Source: Schizophyllum amplum (Eukaryota > Basidiomycota > Agaricomycetes > Agaricales > Schizophyllaceae). From it: a stretch of 64,000 nt of DNA. Numbering within the stretch: position 1 is the first letter of the stretch; each line of letters starts with the position of its first letter. The stretch covers positions 62,001 through 126,000 of the forward strand of contig VDMD01000005.1 in NCBI GenBank assembly GCA_007026445.1. Reading direction: 5' to 3'. Below the pieces are notes generated by a model. It saw only the letters and a program-made list of their open reading frames with translations. It was not told the DNA's origin and did not search any database. Positions 45,391 to 56,581 of the stretch are shown here, in pieces. A program made the translations under genes and the position numbers.

Positions 45391-47110
45391 ATGGGGTCTT
45401 TTGGTATATCTTGAATCTCGACTCCCGTACGTCGTGCTACATAGGAAAAGTACGCCGCTTTCCCTATGAAGACCAAGAAGATTTTCATGCCATGATTTGC
45501 CCCTTCCCTGTGTACCGGACGACCCTTCGATTCAAGAGCGACGGGGTCGATGCTCAATACCCGTCAACCAATACCAACTCTACCAACCTCTCTGCAGACG
45601 CCTGGTTCGTGTCTCTTCCAGCTCGATACCTAAGTATAACTCATGCAAATGGCTTTCAGTTTGTTCAATACATTGCCGTACGACCTACTCGACATAATCA
45701 TCGGATATCTCGAGGACTATCTCGATATCCTTTGCATTTCCTTCACGTGCCAAGCAGCTTGGTACGCGGGGCTGCGCTACATCTATGCGTTTGTGGAACC
45801 TTGGGCGAAGGGATCGGCAGGCCTTCGTGTTATTTTCGTCGGGGACGATGCCATGCCGGGGCTGCACGACATACCGCGAGGCCTTGAGCTGACCAAAGAA
45901 GAGGAATATATCATGGCGCACAGGTGCAACATTGGCCGATATGATCCCGACGCAATCTGCCCCTGCACCGAAGGCGCACAGTGCGAGTTTGAAGCGGCGG
46001 TCTCAACACGTTAGCCGATCGCTCCTTCGAGGAGGTTTTCCCTTTGGATCTTCGGCAGAGCCTTATCACCCGTCTCGCTGAACGGTATAAGGACGGGCGG
46101 ACCACCGACAGCAATGAACTGGCTTTCCATCTGGAAGAGCGTTTTGGCTATGGGCTCCTATGATAGCAGACCATTTTCTATATAGTGCCATATAGTGCGT
46201 ATAGAGCGTATAGAGCTGTAGAGCGTATAGACTGCTCGAAATTGAAATCGGGTGTTCGGGCCAAATCGCCGGCGCGCATCATCCCAGCAACAGCGCAGCG
46301 CGAAGCGCCATCTTCTGCATCCAAAAATTACTCTAAGTCCACTCTTGTCTTGCACTTTCACGACCCTTCGGTCCACAGAAGTCAAGGCCTCTAGGTGCGT
46401 ACTCCCAGTACTAAGCTAATACGTCTCTTTGAACTGACTTCCCTTCAGTCTTCAGCTTCCAGGCCTGCTGGTCCTTCTGAGTCGCGGTCACTCTACACAG
46501 CCAGTGTCTCGCCTGCCCGTTCGAATGATCTGAACGGGCTACTCCGTCGTGGATTTATCACTCGATGTATCGTCCCGATCGTCATTCTCCCGCGGGCCGC
46601 CGCGCCATAGCTCTCTCCCCGCCGTTCCCTTAGTTGCTAGCTACACCTGTACATTATCCGTAGAATTCATGGATGTCTACCACTATGAGCTGCCCATAAA
46701 CCTGCGTTCGCGCCTGCGCTCATGCCCAACGGCGCGGCTGGGCTGCTCTGTTGCGTACCGAATGATCCCCCGACGTGAAACCATCAAAAAAGCTATTTGA
46801 AAAAGTTCTATAGGCTCTATATAGGCGTATATAGAGGCGAGCAGTCTATGGCTCCTACGGCTCTATACGCCCTATATAGAGCCCCATAGCCAGACTGCAC
46901 TTCCAGATGTCCTCGAGAAGATGATTCGGAGAGTCATTCCAAACCATGAGCAGCGCCCCACCAACGACGAAGATCTCGTGTTACGCAATCTATCGCGTAG
47001 GCTCTACGTCCGCGGGACGCCTTCGCTGCCTTCCAACGGAAGTACAAGGGTATGTTTTTCGATGACATTCCCCCGCGCTTGGCGTCCGCCGCTTTGGAGA
47101 GGATCAGGTG
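45391..47110 (+). pseudogene. 5' half of an F-box-family gene, broken by element A and by an inversion
   Basis: ATG at 45391 gives a first exon with WYILNLDSRTSCYIGKVRR, parallel to WILLDMDARRKEWLGKLGE of the intact paralog (one base missing near 45400). The second exon holds the F-box NTLPYDLLDIIIGYLEDYLD, then GLRVIFVGDDAMPGLHDIPR (compare HRLICVGDYLEQDDLPPNI). After a missing base near 46010 it continues LITRLAERYKDGRTTDSNEL to 46127, where element A copy 2 is inserted. It resumes at 46910 with LEKMIRRVIPNHEQRPTNDE, LVLRNLSRRLYVR and PPRLASAALERIR, then stops dead at element B copy 2. The remaining C-terminus is on the other strand at 43703-44019. Cannot encode a full protein as arranged. 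Confidence 0.87.
46128..46909 (+). mobile_element. Element A, copy 2: 782-bp TIR element inside the F-box gene
   Basis: Same ends (CATCTGGAAG...CTTCCAGATG), length and orientation as copy 1 at 44499-45280. The short frames inside translate identically in both copies, so they have hardly diverged. Left flank CTGGCTTTC, right flank TCCTCGAGAAG. Both copies share TGGCTTTC immediately to the left, either target preference or an unrecognised part of the element. Confidence 0.87.
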
Positions 47111-47543
47111 AGGACCCCGGGCAATACGCCTACATGTCCGATCCTTGTGCGCCGGATTGGACCCCCAGAAACCGCCGAGGCCCGATCCCAATGCGCCGGA
47201 TAGGTCAGTTTGCGTGCCGAAGGTCTGATCCAACGTGCGCCGCGTGAGAGCGTCGAGAGCCAGGTTCGATCCATAATGCGACGGTCTTCGGGGATTCCGG
47301 CTGCTTCTCGCTACGCCAGACCAACAATGGGTGGGCGCAACCCTTCCGCGGCAAAGGTCCAGGGCTTGGGGTGACCTGTCGCTGGCCATGTCCGATCCAT
47401 AGTGCGACGGAATTTGGCTTGAAAGTGCGTGTCCGATCTCAATGCGACTGAAAGACCCCCAAACTGGCAAAAAACCGTGCGACGGGAATGTCCAAAAAGC
47501 CGCCTTTTGGGATCGGACCTCTTGGCGCATTGCCCGGGGTCCT
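47111..47543 (-). mobile_element. Element B, copy 2: 433-bp TIR element, inverted relative to copy 1
   Basis: Reverse complement of 44020-44452, same length, near identical. Left flank ATCAGGTG (47103-47110), right flank GGCACGTC (47544-47551). Each flank is the reverse complement of a flank of copy 1 (CACCTGAT and GACGTGCC), not of the other side of this copy. Confidence 0.9.
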
Positions 47544-47722
47544 GGCACGTCTTCGAGTCTTTGATTCTCCGACCGGCAGATCCCGCGACGATGTAAGCAC
47601 GGTGTTGGCACTCTTCCTCTGCTTGGAGCACAAGCGCCTCTGTGTATTCTATAGTGAGCTACTCATAACCTGAGTGTAAAAATCTCTATATCGTGGACCA
47701 AAATTTAGTCTTCTGATCACAT

Positions 47723-49700
47723 ATGTTAGGAGGTACCTACTGCAGCTTATGGGACGCATCTCCTCGCCTTCCTTTGGAGCTGCTCGAACGCATCGTCGAC
47801 CTGGTTCCCGACTTAAAGACCTGCTCCCAGTGCGCCTTCGTCTGCCGCGCCCTTCTCCGGCGCTGTCGCCACCGCGTCTTCCGGCAAATCAGGATCCTCG
47901 GTCCAGCGTCTCTGCGTAACCTGACCGCCGTCCTCACTCATCCATCCTGCACCGTCAAGTCCCATGTCCGTCGATTCGAACTTCGAGGACATTTACATTA
48001 CAAGCCAGATGAAGTGTCACTGGATGTGCTGCAGCGCCTGCCCAATTTGAGCACGCTGCGCGTCAAGATCATGCCGAGCGTGTACACCCAGCATCTATTC
48101 AACGACACCAACGAACATATCCGGCCTGACAACTCTAACCCTCGACCATGTCGGGTTCGTGACATTTGCCGAATTTGTCGCTGTGGTCACGGTTCTCCCA
48201 TCTCTGCGCCATCTCTCTCTGCAGTATATATTAATTGACTCGGAGACCGACGACAACACTCCATCAGCGCTAAAGGGAGAGATACTGTAGACCTGCTGTC
48301 GTGTCTTTGCTATCCCAGGCTCGACAACTGCGGCACCTAGTGTTGTGCAGGGCAGGGTAAGGCAGGGTTTTGAGGGCTTGGGCAGGGTTTCGTGGGGCAG
48401 GGTATCACTCTGAGCTGAGCCCTAGCCCTCTGCCCTCTTCTGCCCTGGCCCTCAGCTGCCCGGGGCAGGGCAGCGGGCCGCCGAGGGCTTTTCGGCATTT
48501 GCCGGTACGGCGGCGGTAGGACTTTCGGGGACTTAAAAAACATGCATACATTATCTGGTAGCACTATTAATATGTTTCCTTGCACGAAGTAGACTCATCG
48601 AGTATAGAGGTGGCGGGCAGACTCGGCAGCGAGTCGAAGCAAGAAATCTAGGTGACTCATCAAAAGTCGGTCCGATTACCGGTGCTCTTATGGCCACGCA
48701 ACACCAAACAGTTCGCGCGCTGAGCGCGCCTCTTATGAATGCGAGGCCAAAACCGTGCATCCGCACTCAAAATTTCGATTTTATGGACCCCCAGATCATT
48801 CAATGTGCTAGGCTACGGTGCCCTGGGCTTTAGGGCAGGGCAGCGGGCTGAAATTCTCAGGCCCTGGCCCCCCGGCCCTCTCAAGCCCTGACCGGGCAGA
48901 GGGCAGGGTAGGGCTTTTGAGGGCAGGGTCGGGCGGGCAGCGGGCATTTGCCCTTGCCCGCACAACACTAGCGGCACCATAGGAAAGCTTTTCCTCTTCT
49001 GGCTGATGATCCTGCCTCATCACCCGCCAATCACTCATGTTGACCTATATCTTCATATCTTCGGAGACCCAGCCTTCCTATCCCTCAGCCGCGACTGCCG
49101 GCGCAGGTGCATGCCCACTCTCAAGTCGATGCGCATCAACCCGGGCTCCAAGAGCTTCCCCGGAGAAGACTGTAAGCGACTCTGATTAGGTGCTACGTTC
49201 GATCGAGCTCAGCAAGCCTTTTAGATACATCACTAGATTTGACGCAGTTCAAATCCATACAGTCATTCACGATCGAACCCGCAGATCCAGCGGACTACCA
49301 GGGCATTTTCTCCGTGACACGCCGCTTCCTCAGCCTCGTTCTCTCTGCCCTAGGCGCGCCAGAACTTCGCAAGCTCACCGTCATCTTCGTACTGAACAGA
49401 GCATCCGTGGTAGCCACCCTAGATGCTCACATGAACTGGGCGGCGTTAGGCAATTGTATCGATCGCCATTCGTTGCTGGAGGACTCGGAGGCGAAGTTCG
49501 TGCTTTGCGGGTCTCAGTTTTTCCGGCAGAACACTGCCATCCATACAATCGAGAGCCAGATACGCAACCTGCTTCCCCACGCAGATGCGAGCGGCAAACT
49601 CCACGTACTCTTCCGCGCGCCCAACACTGACAGCAGAGCGCTGATGATAACGCAGGCTGGCCATGAGTACGATGGGGCCCAAAATGAACCGCCTTCCTGA
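47723..49700 (+). pseudogene. F-box/LRR-type gene interrupted by a 633-bp hAT-like element
   Basis: Starts MLGGTYCSLWDASPRLPLEL, with the F-box PRLPLELLERIVDLVPDLK and CAFVCRALLRRCRHRVFRQI, then Leu-rich segments (ALTLDHVGFVTFAEF, VTVLPSLRHLSLQYIL) after a frame slip near 48125. Element C sits at 48338-48970. The reading then resumes with GKLFLFWLMILPHHPPITHV and DLYLHIFGDPAFLSLSRDC, an intron with GTAAGC donor near 49170, and the typical C-terminal part (FTIEPADPADYQGIFSVTRR, LGAPELRKLTVIFVLNRASV, HTIESQIRNLLPHADASGKL) to 49698. This is a common mushroom F-box/LRR arrangement. The element either inactivates the gene or is spliced out if its ends act as splice sites, which I cannot see. Confidence 0.75.
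48338..48970 (+). mobile_element. Element C: 633-bp hAT-like MITE with perfect 8-bp target duplication
   Basis: Left end TAGTGTTGTGCAGGGCA, right end the inverted TAGTGTTGTGCGGGCA. It is flanked on both sides by GCGGCACC (48330-48337 and 48971-48978). Outer ~200 bp on each side are GC-rich, full of GGGCAGGG / CCCTGCCC units that can fold back on each other; the centre (48540-48800) is ordinary sequence. TAG/CAG-type ends and an 8-bp duplication are the hAT hallmarks. No coding capacity. Confidence 0.92.
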
Positions 49701-50574
49701 CCTGTTGCTTGGACGCGAGTGCGAGTAGGCCGTGGCACTGCCGCTCGAGCACTTTAGTCGTGTATCTGATGCATAACAAGATATTTGGAGGCGTTGAGGC
49801 AGTCTCCAGAGATCGTATACAGTCGAAACTCTCATAATGGATAGTGTCTGAGCCGCCAGAAATTTATTCATTATGAGATATTATTCATTCCCGCACTGTC
49901 ACATCCCCGTGACAGGTTGCCCGTGCGCGTGACAACACGCTACGAAATGTAACGCTGTGAGTCATGCCATTGTTCTCGATGTCGGCCCGGTCACTAACCC
50001 CCTTTCGATGTATCACTGGGTCGCCCGAAGCATCAGACAATGAATCTTCATTGTGAAGGGAGCTGTATATATTATCAGTGACCTCGATTGAGTATGCATT
50101 GATGGCACAATCCCTGCCCGTCGAAATGAATAATGCTTCTACTACAGGCCTATCCATTATTCATTATTCATGAATCACCAATTTCCCCGCATACAAGAGG
50201 GGGTGCCGCTCGTTTTTGCCCAGATCCTATCCATTATGAGAAATATGCATTCTGAGAGTATCCATTACGAGAGTTTCGACTGTAGCCGCACATCATGATT
50301 GCTTGAAAATGCACGCGGATGATTTTATTTTGACGAGAATGCTGCGCGTCCTTGCAGAATCATTCGCTGTGTGTGCCATCTAAAGCTCAGCACACAATTT
50401 CATGCAAGTTGAACCAGAATGGACTCGGCTCCGAGAGCGCGATCCGGCAGTTGCCGGATGTGACTTGTTTTGTAACGCTTTGTTGACAGAAAGTCAAGCG
50501 TCTTGGCCCGTGTTCGTTCTTGTCTCTTTCATCCACCGTCCGCCAGTTAGTCCGACTTGATCTCCCGAACCGCC
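49701..50574. other. Intergenic region containing element E
   Basis: Between the F-box/LRR gene and the F-box paralog at 50575. The middle is a mariner-like element (next entry); the right 290 bp is the promoter side of the 50575 gene. Confidence 0.5.
49820..50282. mobile_element. Element E: 463-bp Tc1/mariner (pogo-like) deletion derivative
   Basis: Inverted ends CAGTCGAAACTCTCATAATGGATA (plus strand) and its inverted counterpart with one change, flanked by TA on both sides (49818-49819 and 50283-50284), the target duplication of the Tc1/mariner superfamily. Additional ATCCATTATGAG copies lie subterminally. A minus-strand frame at 49885-50157 (DRPVVEALFISTGRDCAINA...) looks like the acidic tail end of a transposase, so this is probably an internal-deletion product rather than a true MITE. 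Confidence 0.85.
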
Positions 50575-51705
50575 ATGGGTCAAGATTGGCTTATAATTGA
50601 CATGGACTCGCGTACAAAGTACACAATGGGCAAGCTTGGTGAATCTCTATTCGACGTCGAAAGCGACGTCCGCGACATGCTTCGCGTTCGATGTCTGGTG
50701 CCTTTTTCATTCGACTTGAAGCTCGAGCCTGGACCACCGGGGCATGTAGAGAACGTTTCTAAAGGGTGAGTACCAAGCTTGATCTAGTGGCTGTCGTTGG
50801 TCACCAACCACATCTTAGCTCTATCCTGGTTCTACCCATCGAGCTCATCGACAATGTCTTCGCCTTCCTCGGCGAATATTGGATCGACCTCCTATGCCTA
50901 TCGCTCACGTCTCGCGACCTCTGCAATCTTGGTGCACGACACCTGCACAAATTCTACGAGCGAGCTTATAGCCACTCGCTTGCGAGTGGTCATCGTTTGT
51001 TATGTTTGGGCGACTACACCAAGGCCGGCGACCTTCCTCCAGGTCTCATTCTTACTGCGATGGAGAAAAATCATCTAGCAGGGCGAGGGTAGACAGTGAC
51101 AAGCCGCACAATCTTACGGCTCTCTGGCACTTGTCTCGGAGAGGTATACAAGCTATGAAGATCCCGAATCGCACTCCCTTATTGACGGCCTTCCGCGAGA
51201 GATTTGACCCTGTGCACCGGAGAGACCGCAATGCCTTCTACGACCTTTATCGACTCATGGAACAATACTGCCCAGGGAGGAGCGACCTCCAAAGGGCTAC
51301 GCCAAGCTCGTGCTCCGGAATCTCTCGCGGCGGGCCTACGTGACCAGAACGCGCCGTCGTCCAAGTTCAACGCGGTCATCGCGGCCGCATATAATGTCTA
51401 TAGCCAGCCCGGCCTCGCTCACGCCGTTCTCGTCCGCATCTGCTGGTCATCCGAGCGCGTCCACCGCCACGCCATATGACGGCCCTCTCCATCGTGGCAT
51501 TTGGGCCGGCGACCGGTTCGATATCGTGTCGCAGGATGTCTTCGAGCGTCGATGCGCTGCCGACGCGGGCAACGGAGAGCCCTGGACGGACGCTTCCGAA
51601 GACGTCCTCGCTGAGATCAAGGCTATCTGGATTGCAGAAGGTCTATTCGTGGATCGCCTGTCTGAGGAGGCGGAGGAGAGCGATGAATTGGAGTCGGCTA
51701 CCTGA
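50575..51705 (+). CDS. F-box-family protein with N-terminal MGQDW module (frame interrupted)
   Basis: Paralog of the genes at 61676-62815 and 45391-47110. Exon 1 50575-50765 encodes MGQDWLIIDMDSRTKYTMGK and LGESLFDVESDV. After an intron (GTGAGT) exon 2 from 50819 has the F-box ILVLPIELIDNVFAFLGEYW, then GHRLLCLGDYTKAGDLPPGL, LLTAFRERFDPVHRR, LVLRNLSRRAYVT, HAVLVRICWSSE and HRGIWAGDRFDIVSQDVFER, ending at TGA 51703. Slips near 51080, 51290 and 51340-51470 each need one additional base. F-box proteins recruit substrates to SCF ubiquitin ligases; the substrate of this family is unknown. Confidence 0.75.
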
Positions 51706-52093
51706 GTACGGAACACAACTGAAATGAAAACGAAGTCCATGGAGTCAATCAAGGAGAAATTGGTGAGCGGTCAATTGCATGCCTTCACGCTATCAGAGTC
51801 ACTAACGATTTGTATCTCAGAGCGCACCGGCTAGTTCCAGTCTCCAAGATCAGTATTGCATATCATAAATGTACATTTATTTCGCAGCTATAGACGCGAC
51901 CGTATCCCAAAGCCAGACAAAGAAGAAGTACAATATACAGTGTGGAAGTCGAACACAAATTTGAAGAACAACACGAGAAAGCATTATAGGCGCAACAGAA
52001 AGCGGAGGGTATGTGCGCATGTCATAAAGATACGCGGTCAAGTCGCCAAAGCGGCTCCCGCACGACGATGATGACCCTTCGAAGCTGGCCCCA
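51706..52093. other. Convergent intergenic region
   Basis: About 390 bp between two facing 3' ends. A few AT-rich tracts, nothing recognised. Confidence 0.4.
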
Positions 52094-55000
52094 TCACTTG
52101 CCACCTTGGTACTGGCTCATTAACTCTGCCACGAATTGTCCAGCTCTGGCCCCGCCGGCACACTGAACTCAGCCCCCATCCCAGGATCCCCCGGCATCGA
52201 CTGGTACCCTAGTACTGCGGCATCGCATCCAGTGTTAGGAACCGACCCCCATACGACGCGCCGGGGCCGTCGCCGCAAACGACTCCCCGCCGTACGAGGA
52301 AGGGATCCGTAGTGAACGCGCCGGGTCCGCAGTGAACGACTCCGGCGCGCCGTACTGGCCCTGCACGCTGTTGCCATAAGCTGCCGCGTAGCCCCCGCCC
52401 CGCCGCCGTACATCTGCGATGACATGTCCTTGTTGTATCGCCCAGTCTGCGGCGTGAAGCCCGCCGGTGTTTGCGGTGTGAGGTCCGCAGGCGAGGTGAA
52501 CCCCTGCGCGAGGAAGTCGAGCGCGGGCGGTTGCTGCTGCTGCTGAGCATACGCGTTTGGCTCTTGTTGCAGCATCTGCGAGGTAGAGGGGAAGTCAGAC
52601 GAGTAACGCGACCACGAGTTCTGCGCTGCAGTATGGGAGCGCTCGCCATGCAGCGGAGCCGTACTATGCATCGGCGAGGTGTTGTGCATTCGTGAAGTGT
52701 TGTGCAGTTGCATAGGGCTCGTATGCTGCATCGGGCTCGTGTGCTGCATGGGACTCGTACTATGCATCATCGCCGAATGCATCGACGTTGGCGAAGATGA
52801 CTGCGAGGGACCTCCACCATGCCCCGGGCTCCCATTATTCGTATTCGACGGCGACGACGCGTTCGACGACGTCTTCCGCGCCACCAGCCGCGACCGTCCG
52901 CCCAGCGCCGAGATCTGCTCGTCCACGTCCTCTTCCGCTTTGACGGGCGAAGTGGCGAAGTCGGGTGATTGGGGGAAGCCGCCGCTCTGCGACAGCGAAA
53001 AGCTACCGCTGTGCGAATGGGAAGAGCGGTGCGTCGGCTGCACTTGAGCGTATGACATAGGCGGGGAGTAAGCAGGGCCTGCGTCTCCCATCGCGCTGTG
53101 CACGCGATCCTTCAGCTTCTGCAAAATTGGCTGACAAGAGGGTGAGTCAATGCGAGGTCAGATCTTGTAGGGCTGATACATACCAAGACCTTGCTACTCC
53201 GTGGTATATGCTGAACAGCCGAAAACAAGGCGTACGCAGCGTTCAGATTCGCCTGCGCTGAGCGCGCAATGCGGATACGTGGGCCCTTCATCGCAATCGA
53301 GCCCAAGACGATCTAGGACCATATATCAGACGTGCACGTACACCTCTTCCAAACCCAGCACTGACCGCACACGAAAACACATGCGAGAACAAGAAAAACA
53401 TCCGCTCCGTCAGCCGCGGGTGCTGCTTGTGCAAACTAGTTACCAGCCCGACGAAGGACTGGGCGCTGTTGTACGCCGCGAGCACGCTCGCCGCGTACTT
53501 GCTCGCCATCGGGTCCGCTGGGTTCTCCTCGAGCGCGGTCGCGAAGAAGCCGCGGTGGAGGTAGAAGATGGCTATAGCGTGATGGGTCAGTACAAACTCT
53601 AGTTGAGCACGGAAGGGAGGAGTCTGGCGAGCTGCAGGAGGGGACGACTCACTGATCTCGCGTATAGCAAACGCGATGTAGCGCTGCATCGTGAGCTGCA
53701 TCGACGGCTGCGGGGCGCCCGGGCCCGACGGAGCGCCACCGAAGCCGGGCACAAGCAAGCTCGGCGGTACGTAGAAGGTGCGGACCTGCAACGTCGAATT
53801 AGATGAACAGCCATAGTCGAAGAGTAAAAGGATGGGCCATGGGGTGTGGAGCAGATGTGCAGGATGACAAGCAGTTGAAAGGGCCGTAGTACGGTGAATT
53901 AGGCCACGGTACAATGAATCCGACGACCAGACAACCGTAAAAGACACTGTCTAAGAACTAAGAACGCACCTTCCTATCGAGCTCCTGTATCGTTCGGTAG
54001 CTGGGTGTATGCGCCCCAAATGCCTGGTCCTGGATGACGCTGAGGCATTGGGCGCTGAAGCGGTGCTTCCAGGCGCTGACTGCAGTGGTGAGCGAGCGAT
54101 AGGTAGGGAGGACGGTGAGGTGGACGAAGCAAAGCAAGGTTGGAATATGCGGCAGAAAACAAGTATATGCGTCAAAAAAGGTAAATACGTGCGTCGAAAG
54201 GTGAGTATATGCGCCCGAAAATTGGAAACATGCACCCAAGCATGCATATATGCGCCACACAACAAACGTTCATGTGCGCGTCAGAGAGATGAAGAATGGA
54301 ATGCCGATCAAAGTTAGACCTCGTCAGCACACTGCTTTTCAGAACAGGCTAGGACCACGTACAGTTCATCTCCACCTCTCCTCGCTCGTTCTTGACGGGA
54401 TCGAGGGGAAATTTGGTGTCTATGTGCGTCATCGCGAACGAGGGCGGCCGTCCGAAGGTCAGACTCTGCGAATATGCGTGAGCGTGTGTGAGAGAGAACA
54501 AATAGTAACACGACATGCAAGTCAAGGACGCTACATACCTGCCACGCATCATACACAAACACCTCCCACAGAAGCGTGCGCCGCTTCTGCGCCTCGTTCG
54601 AGTCCAGGTTCCACCGGCCGCTGTCGCGATCTGCAGGCAATTAGAATTGGCTGTATGCGATCTTCACTCCACTTACGCAGTCCCAACTACAAGCATCGGG
54701 GTGTCAGTCTCCGGAGGAATGAGACACAAAGGCTTGACATACGCTCTGCGTCAGCTTGACGACGATACCCATGACCACCCAGCGGCCTTCCTTGTTAGCC
54801 AAGAACATGTAGTGGCACATGATAATCTGCGCTTCCTGTGAGCCCAGCCCTGGCAGATGGCGGCGAGCTACGCACCAATGCCTGCGTGGCAGCCACGGTC
54901 GGCTCGTCCAGAACCGAGTCAATGGCCAGGGCCGCCCGACCCAGCTGGTACCACTTGTTCGCGGCGGAGTTGAAGGGTGCTTGGTCGAGGTCCAGCAGGG

Positions 55001-56048
55001 TACCCATCGCGAGTGCCATACAAAGCACCGCGACCTCGTGCGCGGACGGCTCGGGCGGCGGGGAGGAGTCGTACGGGCTCACGGGCGGCGGATAGTATGC
55101 GGGGCGGAAGATGCAGTCAAAGAAATCTGTCTCGCCGATGGGCGTGTACATCCAAGCCGCATGTCGGTAGTAGAGGTCGCACAGGCGGTGCGCCTCGTCC
55201 GCGGAGGGGAGTGCGGCAAGAATGAGGGACTTGGCGTCCTCGGGGGTGCGGCCGGCGAAGGGGAAGGCCTGCTGCAGCCAGGCGACCTCGGGCGGGATGG
55301 CTGCGTCGAAGTAGTTGTCGCTCGCGGCGACAGGGGGCTTGTCCTCGTCGGAGGCATCGTCCTGGAGGAGATACTGCGGGGCTGTTGGCGTGAGATGATG
55401 GTGGGAGGACGAGAGCGGCGCACCCAGGAGTTGGCCGTCGTGCCAAAGAAGGTCGAGCGCCCAGACTCGGTGATGGACCTACGTCATGTGAGAAGCGACT
55501 CGCGTGGGGAAGGAAGGAAGGGGTGACAGACAGGGAGCCCATGGCGGCGGTCGTCCCTCGCGCGTCCTCGTCGATGGGGACGGGGTTCGGCTCTGCCTTG
55601 CGGTCGCGCTCGAGGGGCCGCTTGATCTGGAGGAGCTCATCGGCGAGGAGGGGGTGCTGTGTGTGCGGGTCGTGGACGGCGTGCGACTCGGCGAGCGCGT
55701 CCTCCAGCCCGCGGACGCGGTTCGCAAGCTGCTGGATCTTCTCGTGCAGGTCCTCCGTGTTCGCCAGCACGAACCGATTCCCTTTTCCGGTCGTCAACGA
55801 GTCTGTGATGCAAATGAGCAATGCGGGGGAGCGGAACCAAACTGGGGGGCGCACCGTTCGGACAGATGGCCCCGCATCCCTTCTTCTCGCAGTTCCTGCA
55901 GCGGTCTCAGCGCGGGCAGCTTTGATATGTGCCGACGTACGTGCACGGGAATATGCGACTGCATCTGCAGGGGGGGTCAGCCAGCCATCGTCTCTTCCAC
56001 ATAGGGCACATACTTGAGCTTGAGCCTGTGGCGCAGGGTTCAGTCAGC

Positions 56049-56079
<31 letters not shown>

Positions 56080-56193
56080 AGGGCACCACCGCCAGCCCCC
56101 AGAACGCCCAACGCACCTCCTGCATTCTGCGCACGACAGCGCGGCGCCTCGCTTCTTGGTCCTGGCAACCCCGGACGCGGGCTCGTCGGCCAT
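52094..56193 (-). CDS. Zn2Cys6 fungal transcription factor with micro-exon-encoded zinc cluster
   Basis: Nuclear regulator. ATG 56191-56193 gives MADEPASGVARTKKRG, then the binuclear cluster AALSCAECRRLKLKC / SRIFPCTNCEKKGCGAIC, six Cys in CX2CX6CX5CX2CX8C spacing. The cluster is split over exons 56193-56117, 56025-56014 (12 nt), 55964-55941 (24 nt) and 55895 onward. A linker and coiled coil follow (LHEKIQQLANRVRGLEDALA), then the fungal-specific regulatory domain: LYYRHAAWMYTPIGETDFFD, GLHRDSGRWNLDSNEAQKRR, LTFGRPPSFAMTHIDTKFPL. The C-terminal disordered tail has Met/His/Ser repeats (HTSPMQHTSPMQ) and a Gln run. Frame slips occur within the last 300 bp; the end at 52094 (LMSQYQGGK) is the most plausible. 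Target genes cannot be inferred from context. Confidence 0.85.
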
Positions 56194-56581
56194 GGCTTGC
56201 TGTTGTCTATGGCGGGGGAAAAGAACCACGAGGCGCAGCGGTGCTGAATCGGGATCAATCGGTCACGCACGTGCTGCCCCGATTCGATGGCCATCCGATC
56301 GGCATCATCTAGGTTTTTTTTCGGATTGCTGCTTGTCTCCTCCTTCCACCTCGACCTCATCGCAAGAGACAGGTCGCGCGCGTACCGCTCGGTGAGTCCA
56401 GCCTCTTATACTCCTCAGATGATGATCATCAGATGACGAGTCCGACCTCGTCGGCGTCAAGTTCCTTGACGCCGGTGTTCGTGACGATAAAACTTTTTTA
56501 TACCATTCATGCTTTCCTGATCCCCTTCTCCCTATCCTCGTCCTATCCTCCGTACTCATTTTTCACTTCTCCAGAACCACC
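56194..56581. other. Divergent intergenic region
   Basis: Shared upstream region of the Zn2Cys6 gene (minus) and the TSR4-like gene (plus). Contains a pyrimidine-rich stretch just before 56582, usual for fungal promoters. Confidence 0.45.

Noticed and set aside
44033..47611. 177- and 225-codon frames over element B copies
   Set aside because: They read through a non-autonomous element and its flanks; one is the reverse-strand counterpart of the other.
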